NCBI GenBank assembly: GCA_024663395.1
Contig: JANFAH010000006.1
Span: 1,860,001-1,924,000, forward strand
DNA length: 64,000 nt
Direction: 5' to 3'
Origin: Pisolithus tinctorius
Lineage: Eukaryota > Basidiomycota > Agaricomycetes > Boletales > Pisolithaceae
The notes below the pieces were generated by a model. That model was given only the letters and a program-made list of their open reading frames with translations. It searched no databases and was not told where the DNA came from. A program made the translations under genes and the position numbers. This document shows, in pieces, positions 22,892 to 34,656 of this stretch (the stretch's first letter is position 1; every line of letters begins with the position of its first letter).

Positions 22892-24270
22892 GCCCGCCAA
22901 CACAGCTCGTCCCAGAGTTTAGAGGGGAAAAGAACGATGCATCGAAAAGTTACTACTCGCGGCACCAATATATGATCACGACCAAAGGCACATCGTGTTC
23001 TTCAAGATCAGGATATCGATGAAGATTTGGCAGTGCAGGTCTTGGCAACCATCCCTGAGTCCCTCAAGACCTGCTTTCGTTTACACGAAGTCACGCATAG
23101 GATAAGAGTTGGCAGAAACGTGTAGAAGGAAGACGTTGTCACGTAGAGGCATATCTACAATCATCCAATCCCAGAAAAATATCCGGCGCGTGCACCAATG
23201 CCCTCTGCCCCACACTTGGTCTCGACGCATCTTTGGGGTCCACCGCGTCCCCACACTCGCCGATACCCTCAACCCTTCACTTCCTCTCGCCGGGGTTCGA
23301 GTCCCGCCCACACAACCAAGGCCTCATGCGATGATAACACACACCAGGTCGCACCCCTTCCGCGACGACCATCAGCGGGCTCACCAACGCATGCACCGTC
23401 CCAGCGAGATGGAGGAGGTAAGATGTATTACGATAGTGATATCGTTACCGGCGGACATCTCACCCATCGAAGCGTGGCATCAGTTCGAGTGCTTCGACGC
23501 CTCGTGGTTCGATTCGGGCCGATCATGTGAGGCAGGACTCGAGTTCCTCTTCCTCGCGTGTAAGTCTTGACCTTTTCAGGTTATCTAGGTTCAAGGTGTA
23601 AATATACCCATTCCAACCCGGTTTCTGTTGTCGATGGCACGTTCTTCCATTCCTAATTATACAGCACCGTATCCGAATATATCGATACGCTCAACTACGG
23701 AATCCCCGATCGACACCGGGATCGTGATGTACAGTTGAAGGGAAGCTGAGGATATAACAATGTATAATGTAAGTGAGAATGTGATACGCTCTGTAGGGAG
23801 GTCGGAGATCGCGAGGTTGGAAAGGTAACGTCATTAGCGTTATTATTTTACAGGATTATCGCGGCGCGATGCATAACTTACTTCCTTCACTTCCTACTAC
23901 CAAATGTCCAACATCTTTCCCGGACCATCCTCTTCTCACCTGTGACATCCTGCTTGATGCTCTCGCGCATCATTTTTGCCAGTACGGCTTCCCACTGGTA
24001 TGTAGATGAGTCAAGGGGAATCAAGCCTGTTTAGTATGTCGAAATCGACCCGCAATTGGTGTCTAGGCACGCTTGGTAAACCAGTGCTGACAGACATTTG
24101 ACTATTGGTTGCGCCTAACTCGATTCAGCGGGGTGAGTCGGGCATCCATGTAAGACAGACTTGAATATAAATATACACAATCGAAAGCTGGAATAACTAC
24201 ACTTTCATCACACAGAACATATGAAGCACTTACAACCCAATACACCTTCGATGTTACGTATCCGACACGT
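22892..24270. other. Gene-poor interval
   Basis: About 1.4 kb between the start of the HET gene and the 3' end of MFS copy 3. The longest open frame (23109-23570, +) has no recognisable domain. A GGTTCGAGTCCCGCC string near 23289 resembles a tRNA T-arm, but no acceptor or anticodon arm fits around it. I see no supportable gene. Confidence 0.5.
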
Positions 24271-26763
24271 TCACTCGCGCGTCTCCACCTCAACGTCTAC
24301 AAGTACTCCCTCCACGCTATCTTCATTCCGTCCCTCTTCACCTCCATCAAGTTCTTCGGTATTGACAGGTCCCTGAGCAGATGCGGGAACCCTCACAAAT
24401 GCCAGCAACACCAACGCTACGGCGAAACAGGACGCGGTCACCAGTATGATCGCCTGCGGGAACGTTGCGACGGTGCGAGAGTAAATGAATCCGTACACCG
24501 CAGGCGCAATGATCTGCGATCTGTACATACCCATCACACGTCAGCGGTCCATCACCCACTTACATTAATAGTAAAGAGGAAAACTTACCCTAGTGCCTGC
24601 AATACACTCAGCGCCCCGAATAACTTGCCCGACCCACCTTGGCCACCTCGCGCGGCCGTCCCGTTGTTTCCCTCAGAATGGTAAACCTCCAACGCCAGCG
24701 CTTGTATGGTCGGCGAGAATGCAACAGACATTGCCCCCACCACCGTACCAGCCGCAAATACGGCGCCAGATGTAGCAGCTGCCATGACCCAACACGCCAC
24801 TATCTCGAGACCGACAGCGCAACGTGCAAGGAAGATGTCTACGTTGACGGAATGATTTGGTCTTTGGTCTGCCAAACTACGCGAAGGTGGCCGGTGCGTC
24901 GAACGTTGATGGGAGCGAGAGCGCGAACGGAGGGGGGATGGGGATTGATGAAGAAGTGTGGCTTCAGGCGTCACGTCTCCGGAAAATGGAGTGTGAGAGG
25001 TAGGTGCTGCCCTGGACTTGAGGAGTTTGATCATCACTGAAAAAAGGGGTAAAATGGGGACGTGCTCGAAGGACATAAGTGACGTGGTTCATACGCGGCA
25101 ATAAGACTGTCAATACAAAAGCGCGGGTAATGCCGATCGACGAGAAATAGTAATTCGCCTAGAAAAAAACAGGTGGGTTACCGATCACGAAACTCTAGCA
25201 TTATCATCCTTACGGTCTCTGGAGACCAACGAAAGGCCGCAATAGCGTATTGGATGAGAAACGGCATCGAACCCTAAGACATAAAGCCCTTAGAAAAAGT
25301 GAGAAGAATACAAGGTAAGATTCTTACTATAAGGCTAGTGGCTAACCCATAGGACATGGCCAGAAGGAACAAATTCCAGTCCTTCTTCGACCGTCTGAGG
25401 GGGTTCGCATCTACAACGTCGCGAGGTAGCACCACAGCAAGCGCACTCAGAAACCTCGTCGCCTCTTTGAAAATACGTCTCAGGGTGGAAACGTTCATAT
25501 TCTGCTCCTTCTCTTGCTTGTACCGAAGACGCGCCGCGCGCGCCTTGGCTTCGGTTAACGACTCCGGCAGAACGAATATGAGAAGAAGAGTATAGAAGAA
25601 ATGACATGAGGCGGCCATGAAAAAAGCGGACAGGGTAGATCCCGTGAAATGGATAAGGAAACCTCCCAAGAGGGGACCAGCGGCAAATCCAATAAACATA
25701 AGACCTAGCGTGACGGCAAATATTTGTGATCTGCATGAAAGCGTCATCAGAAGAAGAATTATCAGCTATAAGAGGGAGACCGAACCGCGCGGATGGTTCA
25801 CACGTATCTGCTATATATGCGTGGTTGGCAGCCACTCCCGTTGGCATGCCTAGATCGCCGATAAGACGAGTGACGATGAGGTGAATGACATGCGCTCACT
25901 CCCGAGCAGTCCCTCTATAATGAATCCAGTGAGGAGAAACCAATAACCACCCGGGAGGTAGTCCACAAAGTTCGCCGTGACGAGAAATGTCAGATCCACC
26001 ACGAGTAAGCCAATTATAGACGCCGCCAAGACAGGACGTCTGCCATGACGGTCGCAAAACTACCCCCAAATCACTGAGCTGATTCAATTTTCAGTCAAAA
26101 GGGACATACATTTGCCCACCAGCCAGTGGCCAAACAGCTCAAGATACCCATAGAAGTGGTCAGTGCTATAGCGAGGTTAGATTCAGAGCAGCATAGCGCA
26201 TCGAACAGAATTCGATGTCACATACTCGCTGAAAGTTTTGCGACAGTTGCCTGTACCTCTGGATCGGAGATGCATCTCTGCCTGGTCTGCTTGTCCTCTT
26301 CATAGCCCGGGATCGTTGAAGGGTAGGTGATGTTTAGGGCAGACAAGTACGACGGGTCATTGGCGTCAGTGTTTGAGGTGGATGCTGCACCAACTATATG
26401 GGGGGCAACTGTGTAGATTGGGCTGTCAGGAAAATACTCGGCCTTGAGCGTGCGGCACACCAGGAGGGTGTAGACTTCAACTCTTGGGGCAAACGTAGCA
26501 GAATAACCCATCGCGCTAATTAGCATACCAAACGCAATCCTTTAGGAAGGAAAAAGTCAAGTATCGTCGTCATCTTTACCCAGGTGAACGACTGACCAGT
26601 ACGGTGAGGGTCTCCTCCACCATGGACGTTTCTTCCACGAGGCAACCTCCTTTGCGTGGATTTCGTCCTCATCCTCGTCGGTATTGAGAGAGCTGCCTTC
26701 AAGCTCGTCGAGCTCGTGCGACGGTGTGTCTGGAACGATGCTGTCCCCTCTGGGGAGCGACAT
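24271..26763 (-). CDS. MFS transporter (copy 3)
   Basis: A paralog of the gene at 15893-18442 with the same exon layout. The N-terminal exon starts MSLPRGDSIVPDTPSHELDE and ends in VASWKKRPWWRRPSPYW. After an intron come IAFGMLISAMGYSATFAPR, a TVAKLSA segment, AAGPLLGGFLIHFTGSTLSA, PESLTEAKARAARLRYKQEK, FLSALAVVLPRDVV, then AAGTVVGAMSVAFSPTIQAL, LFGALSVLQALG, and a longer acidic tail ending VEGVLVDVEVETRE. It is a 12-segment major facilitator in the plasma or vacuolar membrane; the substrate is unknown. Divergence from copies 1 and 2 is clear at both protein and DNA level, so this split is older than the 13-18 kb tandem duplication. The start is the ATG at 26763; an in-frame upstream ATG is not evident. 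Confidence 0.82.
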
Positions 26764-26996
26764 GGTTGCGCAAAGTTGGGGCTGCAACGGTCCTCCTTAA
26801 CTGCGGGAATGCCACCAGACATTGCCTCCTATCCGACGGGTGCTTACTGTATCGTGGACAGACTATGATGTAATTCGGGCAACGTAAATACTAGCGTGGA
26901 ACGACACATCAAACAAAGTTACAAAAGTAGCGACGTAGTGGCCAAGCCGAAAGGAAGAAAAACGTGCTCATAGACATACACGGATATCATATGTAC

Positions 26997-28139
26997 TCAA
27001 TCCTCATCATCAGATTCAACGGCCTTCGATTTCTTCGCTCGTGATGACGTAGTCTTTTGCTTCTTCGAGGACGAAGCTGGCTTTGACGTTGTTGGGCGCT
27101 TCCAGGGAAGTGATTCGTACAATCGTAGGACCAGAAACGTGAAATGCGCTAACCTTTCGCTTGCTCTTTGATGCCTGTTCGGGCTCGTCTTCTTCATCTT
27201 CCCCAACCTCCGCAATCTCTTCTGCAAAGTCCTCCCCCGATTCTTCAGACTCATCCTGGAAAAACCGATCTAGTCTTTATTCACCATTGACATGTAGTCA
27301 AACCTACCTTCTTCTTCGTTACCCTCTTCTTTGTGGCAGCCTTCTTTTCCGCAGGGGCTTTCTTGGTTGTAGCCTTCTTCGGTTTCTCTTCCGAATCAAC
27401 ACCATTCACTGCCTCGGGAACTTTCTATAGTGCGGACGATGTCATTACGAGCATGGGCGGATGACAACCAACTTACTTTGGTGCGAGGCCTCCTCGCCGG
27501 TGCTTTCTTAGGCTTCTCCTCATCGCCTTCCTCGGCCTCCGTCTCGGTCTTCTTCTTTGCAGGGGCACGCTTCTTCTTGGGCTTCTCACCTTCCGTAGTG
27601 TCGCCTGCAGCAGGCTTGCCTGCACTAGGCGGTACATCTGCATCAGCGACTTTGCCTTCTTCAAAGGCACGGCGAAGGCGGTCCTTGTCTTCGTCCCTCA
27701 GCTCGTCAAAACCGTCCAACTCTTCGACATCGCCGTCGAGTCGTTCTTTCATGTTGGATATAAGCTTCGATGTGGTACATCCCCAGTGGCGCCACGAACT
27801 GAAGTGAATGGAATGGCAAGAGATGAGAGCGGCGGTAGTGACCAAATGAGTAGCCACGCACTAGTTGGGCATACCCCTGATCTCGACGAGGGAACCCAGG
27901 CGTAGTGAGCCCTTCGGGATGTCAGTTCCTAGATACAATTTCAGTTCAAGAAGGACGACTTGAAGTGATTTTTTTTCTACCTGCACAAGGCTTGGGACCT
28001 GCATGATAGCGTGCATCAGCGTCCACGTCATGCAAGGATAAGAAAAAAATGTTGACACACCCTTGCATTTTGCACGACCGGACGACGCGTACTCTACACG
28101 ATAGCCACCCTTCTTAGTGGGTCCCTCGTTGTCAGACAT
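26997..28139 (-). CDS. PARP-type zinc finger protein with lysine-rich tail
   Basis: Exon 1 (28139-28061) encodes MSDNEGPTKKGGYRVEYASS then GRAKCK. An 18-nt exon (27981-27998) encodes PKPCA, and exon 3 (from 27928) encodes GTDIPKGSLRLGSLVEIRG, followed by SWRHWGCTTSKLI. Together these form a PARP-type zinc finger, with Cys and His ligands in CKGPKPC and HWGC. This finger binds DNA nicks and breaks in PARP1 and DNA ligase III. The rest is Lys/Ala-rich (KPKKKRAPAKKK and similar) with acidic patches and no catalytic PARP domain, so it is probably a small nuclear DNA-binding protein. The joint between exon 3 and the HWGC exon does not work with an ordinary GT donor: it needs a GC donor (GG-TAT|GCCC near 27867) or there is a one-base error in a G run. 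Confidence 0.8.
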
Positions 28140-28630
28140 CGTTTAAGAGTGTAATTTGAGCAAGAGTTGGGTTGTGGATGGGAGGGAAAGAAATGGGGGG
28201 CGGTTCATCTCAACGCGACGCAGTTTTGTTGAACCACCCTGTGCCTTCAAAGTCCGACTTTAGGTACCCTGCAACGCACGGGCCCTCCCGGATCTAGTGC
28301 CTAGCCAACGTTGTGCACGACCATGTAGATATTCCATGCAGGCCTGGTCGACCCCTGTGGGCCATGGTTTATTTGGCCAAACAATCGACAGGGCATCTCA
28401 GTAGTTCTCACTGCACGGCATGGCACATGCGACCCCATCAACATACTATCTGATACGTTCTCTCACTTGTACTACACTAAATAAAAGTCATATTCGTCTA
28501 GTAGACGACCATGGTCTTACTATCCTACATCCTTCACCATCCTGTAGATCAAACGTGTTCACTCCCCCTCCAGAATCACCACTACAACTCGCTCAGAAAA
28601 CAAGCACTTTGCACACGGACATGAAAAAAC
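28140..28630. other. Intergenic region
   Basis: About 0.5 kb between the start of the zinc finger gene and the stop of the WD40 gene, both on the minus strand. It should hold the zinc finger gene's promoter. No further feature is recognised. Confidence 0.5.
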
Positions 28631-31540
28631 TCACATCACTAGTGGCATTTCGCCCTTCCAACCATCTCCAATGGAAAAGTGGGCGACGTCAAAGTCGTTC
28701 CTGCCCAAGATGGTTCCCTGTAGATCATCGGAAGGAGATAGTGCTGGCTCCCAAAGCCGCACGCAGCCTGTAGGGCGTCAGTATAGCAAACCAAACAAAA
28801 ATCATCCAACGAACCGTCATCACCACCACTCACTATCCCAATCCTTCGTCGGTCTCTGCCCTCTATCCATGCCGCGTGGGCGACACCACACAAGTTGCCA
28901 CCCCCTTCATCCGAGTCGAAATGTCGGAAGTCGCAAAGTGGACCTTTGGATAGTGCACGTATGTCATAGACATGTAGTCTGTTGTCGCTTCGCGCGATAG
29001 CTAAAAGATGACCATCTGATGAAAAAGTTATAACATGTACAACTTCCTCCGGTTCTTCTCCCATGTCGGAACTCGATGGGCGTCTGCAAAAACTTTCGAG
29101 TTCCTCTTTTTCATATGCCTTGGGATTACGTCGACGGATATCGTACAGGCGTATTGGATGAGAATTCCCGGCACCAACCGTGGTGAGGACAAGTATGGAC
29201 CCGTCTGGACTGATAGCGATGGCATCGCCTGCTTCGTTTGCGTCTAGCTCAAATGCGAGACGCTGCTTCTTTGTATCCCAAACACGGTGGTAACTCGTGA
29301 CAATGTCATTTGGCGCTGGAGGCTCGGACGACGTGAACAATAAGTCTTCTGTTGGCCCTGCCCCCCAAGTGGTCGCACCCGTCGCTTGGTCTGTCCCACT
29401 AGGTGCGACCCGAAACTGTTTCAGCGAAACGGGATAATCGGAGCTGTCTTCAAAAATATCTTCGGTACGGAAGAGGGAGACCGTGCTAAGGCAATGGTGA
29501 TCAGCGACCATCATGTGTTTGCAGAGTTACCTACCCATCCGTGCAAGAGACAGCAAGTAGGGAGTTGTCGCTCTTGTAGAATAGTTCCTCCGGCACGTCA
29601 CGGAACGGGACTGCATAAGTGGCATATAAGGTAGTTACAGTGTCGCGCAAAACACACGACTTACGAGTGCGCAGCAGGCTCGGTTCAACCGGACTGGACC
29701 CCTCGTCCTCCATAATTTGCCAAACTTTTGCTGAACAATCATGACCTGTTGATAGAAACTGGGAGGAACTGGGCCAGAAAGTTAACGGGAGATATGCGAT
29801 CTTTTCCTAGTGCAACGCACTTGAATGGATTGAAAGCCACATCATTAACACTGTAATATTTAATCGCGGGACCTGGCGCGGCAGCGTAGTTAATAAGCTA
29901 GTCCTCGTCCCCAGGTACCACTTGTGCTTACCATGATCGGTAATGCGGGTGTGACAGTGCGCCTGTAACCTATGGACTAATCCTTCATTCAGCTTAGCTC
30001 GACATGTTCGAGACGGCGCACTTGCCATGTCCACGGTTATACACCACAAGTGCACCTGTTCTGTTACCCGGAGGGGGAGACCGGTCTTCCGTGTTCACAT
30101 TTTAGGATTATGTTATTCCACTAGCGTATTCCATTTTTCGATTACTTACCTTGATCATCCTCGGAATACTCTGCGGTGCCAGCTGATGCAGTTGCACCTA
30201 CAATAAATTTGCCAGGTGCCTGTATGATACTGGTAATTGCTGAGAGAGACTCGAGTGAACATATTGCACGTCATATACAATCAGCGTACCTCCCGATGCC
30301 AAATGAGGATGTTCGGATATGAGGCCGAGCTTGTCATACCCGAGGTCGTAGTAGAGTTTTCGTGAACGCGTACAGCCAGAAAGCGGAATATCGCCTTTCC
30401 TGCATATTGGGTGAAAAGGTTTTGGGTAGCGCGCTTTTCCACAAACTTTGCTGAACTGGAAGACTATTTGTTCAACGAAAAGGACGAACAGCCTCGTACT
30501 TACTTGACTCCACCGATCTTTCCTAAAGGGACTGAGTGGCAGTTTGTCGTAGCTAACAACAGAACGAAATTGTGGAACACAGTCATCCAACGATGAGCCC
30601 TCTTTGGGAGAATGTAACGGTACGGATTCCGGCGTCAAGTCTTCTGCCTTGTTTCCCCGTGGCAGAGGAGCCCACTAAATCAAAATCGTGCGGGGAGTGA
30701 GAGGAGGAAATTAAGCATGGGGAACCAAAGCGCACATTCGCTTCGTCAGAAATGTCAAGGGTAGCCATAAAGCTGACACATTCACTGTCAGAGTCAGTCA
30801 AGTCTTCATCAGCGTCCTCGCAACCCATAGGCGAAGGTGTTGAAAGGTCGAGATCCACATTAGGTATATACGTAGGCACGGAACTTTCGAGTTTTTGCCG
30901 CTTGGGATATCTCGTCGTTAAGTACCGTAGTGCGATGATAGGAAGACAAGACAGACCTTGGTGGGTACAGTGCTTTCATCATCTGACAAAATTATGATCG
31001 CCTCCTCTCGAATGCACACTTTCCGCTTTAAATCGGTTCTAGCAGGGGTGTTCAGCGCCGCAACCGTGGTAGCGTTCGCCTGCCTCTTGGAAGAGTAGAA
31101 GGCCACGCGTTCCGCAGCACGGCAAACTTGCAACTCCTTCAATCGATCACAGTGAGAGTTGGATCCACGGGAACGCAAATGAAGCATACGCGACGAACAG
31201 TACGCTGCAACTCTGTCTCACTCTGCGATGGAGTCATGCACACTGTATTGGAACGTGAGGTACTGCTTGATCTGATCAGCCGGACGAGTCAAAGCCAGTG
31301 GACGCCTTATATACGCCACCGGTACTGTCACTGCACTCACGGTACACTCGATTGAGAGGATGAAGTGACCAGGACATTGTCCTCGCCTGAACCAACCAAA
31401 TCTATGACTTCAACCGGGCGCTTCTTCTTACGAATGCGTGGTGAGGGTGTTCGTTCGATTCGGACAATGTGGCGTACTCCTGTACACACGAGATCTACCT
31501 CCTCTATGTCAATTGGTTCGGATTCGGGTTTGCTTTCCAT
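28631..31540 (-). CDS. WD40-repeat protein with SUMO-interacting-like motifs
   Basis: A multi-exon gene starting at MESKPESEPIDIEEVDLV (31540) and ending GDGWKGEMPLVM. The N-terminal part is charged and carries short hydrophobic-acidic motifs of the SUMO-interacting type: EVIDLVGSGED and AIIILSDDES. The C-terminal half is a beta-propeller, with repeats including DAIAISPDGSILVLTTVG, VITFSSDGHLLAIARSDNRL, IVSGGDDG and CVRLWEP. The last intron, from about 28824, links GGDDG to CVRLWEP. I do not recognise a named ortholog. The combination suggests a nuclear scaffold that docks on sumoylated partners, which is inference. Exon borders in the middle (29700-30900) are uncertain. Confidence 0.65.
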
Positions 31541-33045
31541 AGCATCAACTTGATGTTCGGGGTAAGAACGGGTGGAGATATGTGTGTAGGGGGAAACGAG
31601 CCCCGACAACAGTCTGATCTAGTAATGTTCAAAAGATGCGTGAAAAAAAGAAGTAAGAGGGGGATATGACGTGGATGGCAGGCGTGAAAGTCTACACAAC
31701 AAACAAGGCGGACTACATACACGACACAACGGTGACCATGACCAAACCTTCGGTAGTAGTAAGTACACCGAACGTCGAAGCCGGTCGGTCTGCAAGCAAT
31801 CCATAGGAGACTCGCCACCAACCGAAGACACCCTTAACCCTGCGGCAACGTTCGTCGTAGCCACCAGCCTCCATAATTGCAAGTATATTAACCCAGCGCC
31901 AACCAGGTTTGGGTTGTCGTATGGTGGATTCTCCGCTACTCCCACGTCCTACAAGATCGTACATTTCCCTTTTAGCGCAGCACCGCGAACAACCAGAAGC
32001 CCTGATATCAGGTAGGTCCAAGCATCACGCCGGGTCTGTTAGACTACATAGATTCAGCCGTCATTTGTGTCGGCTGTGAATCCTGTGTACGTCCGCTACT
32101 TGATTTTATTCGAGCTCTCCCCTTTCTGCTTTCCATCAAACGAGATTACCCACAGCCACCTGCCTTTCGCGAATCGTTTTATCTTCGTCTTCGGCGGAGT
32201 AGGCGATCATTACACTCAAACATTGACGGTCTACGGCCAAAATGTGGAATACCCCACGTTGATAAACCCGCCAAGCACATTGCCAGAGACTTGGTCTCTG
32301 TCGAAGAAATCGGGCAGAAAACGGGTAGTCAAAGTCGATGAGGAATCGGCGAACCACCACCGAGATGAATGGCACGTTCAAATAAAAACAATTCGTGGAG
32401 TTAGGATGAAGTGTCTCTACGTCAGCTCATCACTAGTATCCCGCAGGCAGACCAAAACTCGATCGCTCCCTGTCGACTGTGCATCACCAAGAAAGCCGAG
32501 GATCATAATATCCACGCACGACGACTTTGATTACGCTAAGGCACAAGCAAGCATGGAATACATGCGTTTTTGATCATCTATAGGGTTTTTTTGTCGCTAT
32601 GATACCGGATGTACACTCCCAGTTTTTATTGCAGAATACGAAGAATCAAGGCGACAATGCGCTTCGTATCCGGTGGCGACCGATGTTCAAGTCTTCGGAC
32701 TTACTATGGAGACGCTAAGCTTGGGAGCATTTGTGTCAGTTCCGACCAACTTCTGCAAGGTCATTCCTTCGGCACTGGAACTCAGCTCGGAAGGATGAGA
32801 TTCCTCAGAACGATCCTTCGAGGTGTCCATCAGACGTCCTGGTTTAAGGCAACGCTGACGTCCAATGACTTCTTTTCAAATAGGGAACAGATTTTGGGAT
32901 ACACATAAGTCCGAAGACCCGAATTCTAGGACATTATATCTGGTTAAAATCTAGAAATGCTAATTTGCTAGGCCTAGAAGTAGTACCTTCAGTTGATGCA
33001 CCGTTGCTGGAGGGTCACAAAGTCAATGGGATTTCTTTCCTGCGC
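31541..33045. other. Gene-poor interval with one doubtful open frame
   Basis: About 1.5 kb without a recognisable gene. The longest frame (32067-32573, +, 168 aa) ends EYMRF and has no domain I recognise. Its composition is ambiguous, so it is not called as a gene. The left part must hold the promoter of the WD40 gene. Confidence 0.4.
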
Positions 33046-33126
33046 GGCCTGGTGGTCTAGTAGTATGATTCCTTCTTAGGGTTTCTTAAATGGAGGAGGT
33101 CCCGGGTTCAATTCCCGGCCAGGCCC
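33046..33126 (+). tRNA. tRNA-Pro (AGG) with a 9-nt intron
   Basis: The acceptor stem GGCCTGG (33046-33052) pairs with CCAGGCC (33119-33125). The T-arm is CCGGG-TTCAATT-CCCGG, and the D-arm contains AGTAGTA. The anticodon AGG is at 33078-33080, with U33 before it. The anticodon stem closes (CCTTC with GGAGG) only if a 9-nt intron, 33082-33090, is removed at the canonical position after base 37. The body is the usual eukaryotic tRNA-Pro sequence. Confidence 0.92.
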
Positions 33127-33475
33127 AGCAACTTACCGGGAATGACTTTTTGATAGGCTTCGTCGCAGAATCATTGGTACTAGTACATGTAATTGCAGAC
33201 TACACTAGAGGTAAAATGGGTCGGTCAACTTGGGAAGTCACATTGAAGTTTCCAATGCCACTGAATGACAATATAATTACAACATTATCGTGGTAGGCAA
33301 CTATTAGATGTGAGTTCTGACCGGTGAAAACAACCTGTCAGCGCTAGCGAGGTCATTATTACCGACTGGCACCGGTATCGCCACTTGCATCTGTTGAAGA
33401 GTAACCCGGTAGGCAGGCATGCCATCCAAGTACATTCAGCGGAAGCTGCCGCGGTGCAATCTAGTGGGCATATCG
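33127..33475. other. Spacer between tRNA-Pro and the Pol III subunit gene
   Basis: About 350 bp. No clean run of four or more T appears directly behind the tRNA; TTTTT occurs at about 33147-33151 and could terminate Pol III. Nothing else is recognised. Confidence 0.4.
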
Positions 33476-34408
33476 TCATGTATCATCCATGACTTCTGCT
33501 TCGGGCTGCGCGCTTTTCCACCAAGACACAGGGCCTAGTCCCTGTTCTGCTATTGAACACTGGCAGTCCTGATAAGCCCGTAACCTAAGGTATATCAAAG
33601 ACGCCAGCTTACTGTGATAGTGTACGGTGGCCTGCGTGCCTCTCGCTTAACGGCGACACCGTCTGTCGCCTTGGGTGGACCAGGTTCGTCATCATAGAAC
33701 TCGTCTGCTTCCACTCTGACTCGAACAATATCTCCCTGATCAACATACATACGTTCAGCAGTTGGAGATTCTAGTAATTCGTGTGCAGTGGTCGCCTCCG
33801 AATCAGGAAGCCAGAAATGGGCCCTTTCGTTCGGGTCGCTATACGGAGCAGTCAGAGTGGGAGTTGAAGGGACACATCGCTCACGTACAAAGCAGAGGGT
33901 TGAGGAAGGTATCCAGGAGGTACATAGATATCGTCGAAAAAGCCCACACTTACTGGATCAGAACTAAGTCGGTAACAAGCGGGAACAAAATGCTGCAGAC
34001 AACGAACATCGAATACCGTCTTCATCAGAAGACTTGACTTTTGCAAGGATGACCTCAGACGCAAATGGTCTGAACACGACCATGCGAAACTTTACTGTAC
34101 GGTCGAGTTCAAGATGCTGCAATTTCGTGAATCGAAGGACGAACCTTTGTACCAATGACACCCATCGCCATAACGCACTTTCCCCTCACCAGCCTCAGCA
34201 AGGTCGAACAAACAAATACACAGGCCAACATCGTGCAGGACCCTGTTAGCATATTTTTTGTTAATTTCATTAATGAGGGCCTCCTCAGTGTCGACGCCGA
34301 AATTCGCGGGTAGGACGGGGATCGTATCCTGAAGTGGTTCACATCAGGCTTTGAATTCAAGTTTCCAATTATAACACAGCCCACTTTGATGGTGGAGAGC
34401 ACGAACAT
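33476..34408 (-). CDS. RPC25: DNA-directed RNA polymerase III subunit Rpc25 (RPC8)
   Basis: The order is MFVLSTIK, a short intron, then DTIPVLPANFGVDTEEALIN and NKKYANRVLHDVGLCICLFD, then EAGEGKVRYGDGCHWYK. Next come FRMVVFRPFASEVILAKVKS, VGFFDDIYVPPGYLPQPSAL, RMYVDQGDIVRVRVEADEFY, and the end SIAEQGLGPVSWWKSAQ. This is the Rpb7-fold subunit that, with Rpc17, forms the Pol III stalk used in initiation in the nucleus: an N-terminal Rpb7/SHS2 part followed by an OB/S1-like part. About five introns are needed. The last joins YTIT to CSIAEQG using a GTAAGC donor. Length is normal for the family. The start is the ATG at 34408. It is divergent from the mitochondrial carrier with 248 bp between start codons. 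Confidence 0.92.
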
Positions 34409-34656
34409 GTTGGATTAGGTGGCTGGGCGTGCTTCAAGTGGTGTTGCGGTGACAGGAGCATATTGGCCCGCGGATGGTCACGTGCGCGCCAAAGTTTTTG
34501 GGTATCCGCGAAAAAATGATCAATGAGAGTACCCGCAACTCCTGCAAGGTCGACGCCCCAACAGAGTGCTAGAGCTCGGGTCGCTTTCGAGAATCTGCAC
34601 TTCACCTGCAGGCTGGACATTTTGGCCTTCCCCCTAAGACTCCGTTCACACGTAGG
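34409..34656. promoter_or_regulatory. Bidirectional promoter, RPC25 and mitochondrial carrier
   Basis: The 248 bp between the two divergent start codons must drive both genes. It contains a TCACGTG E-box-like string near 34478. No other element is assigned. Confidence 0.45.

Noticed and set aside
23275..23310. tRNA-like GGTTCGAGTCCCGCC string
   Set aside because: The T-stem does not pair over five bases and no acceptor, D or anticodon arm fits upstream.
32067..32573. 168-codon + strand frame
   Set aside because: No domain, no homologous copy in the window and no splice partners; left as doubtful.
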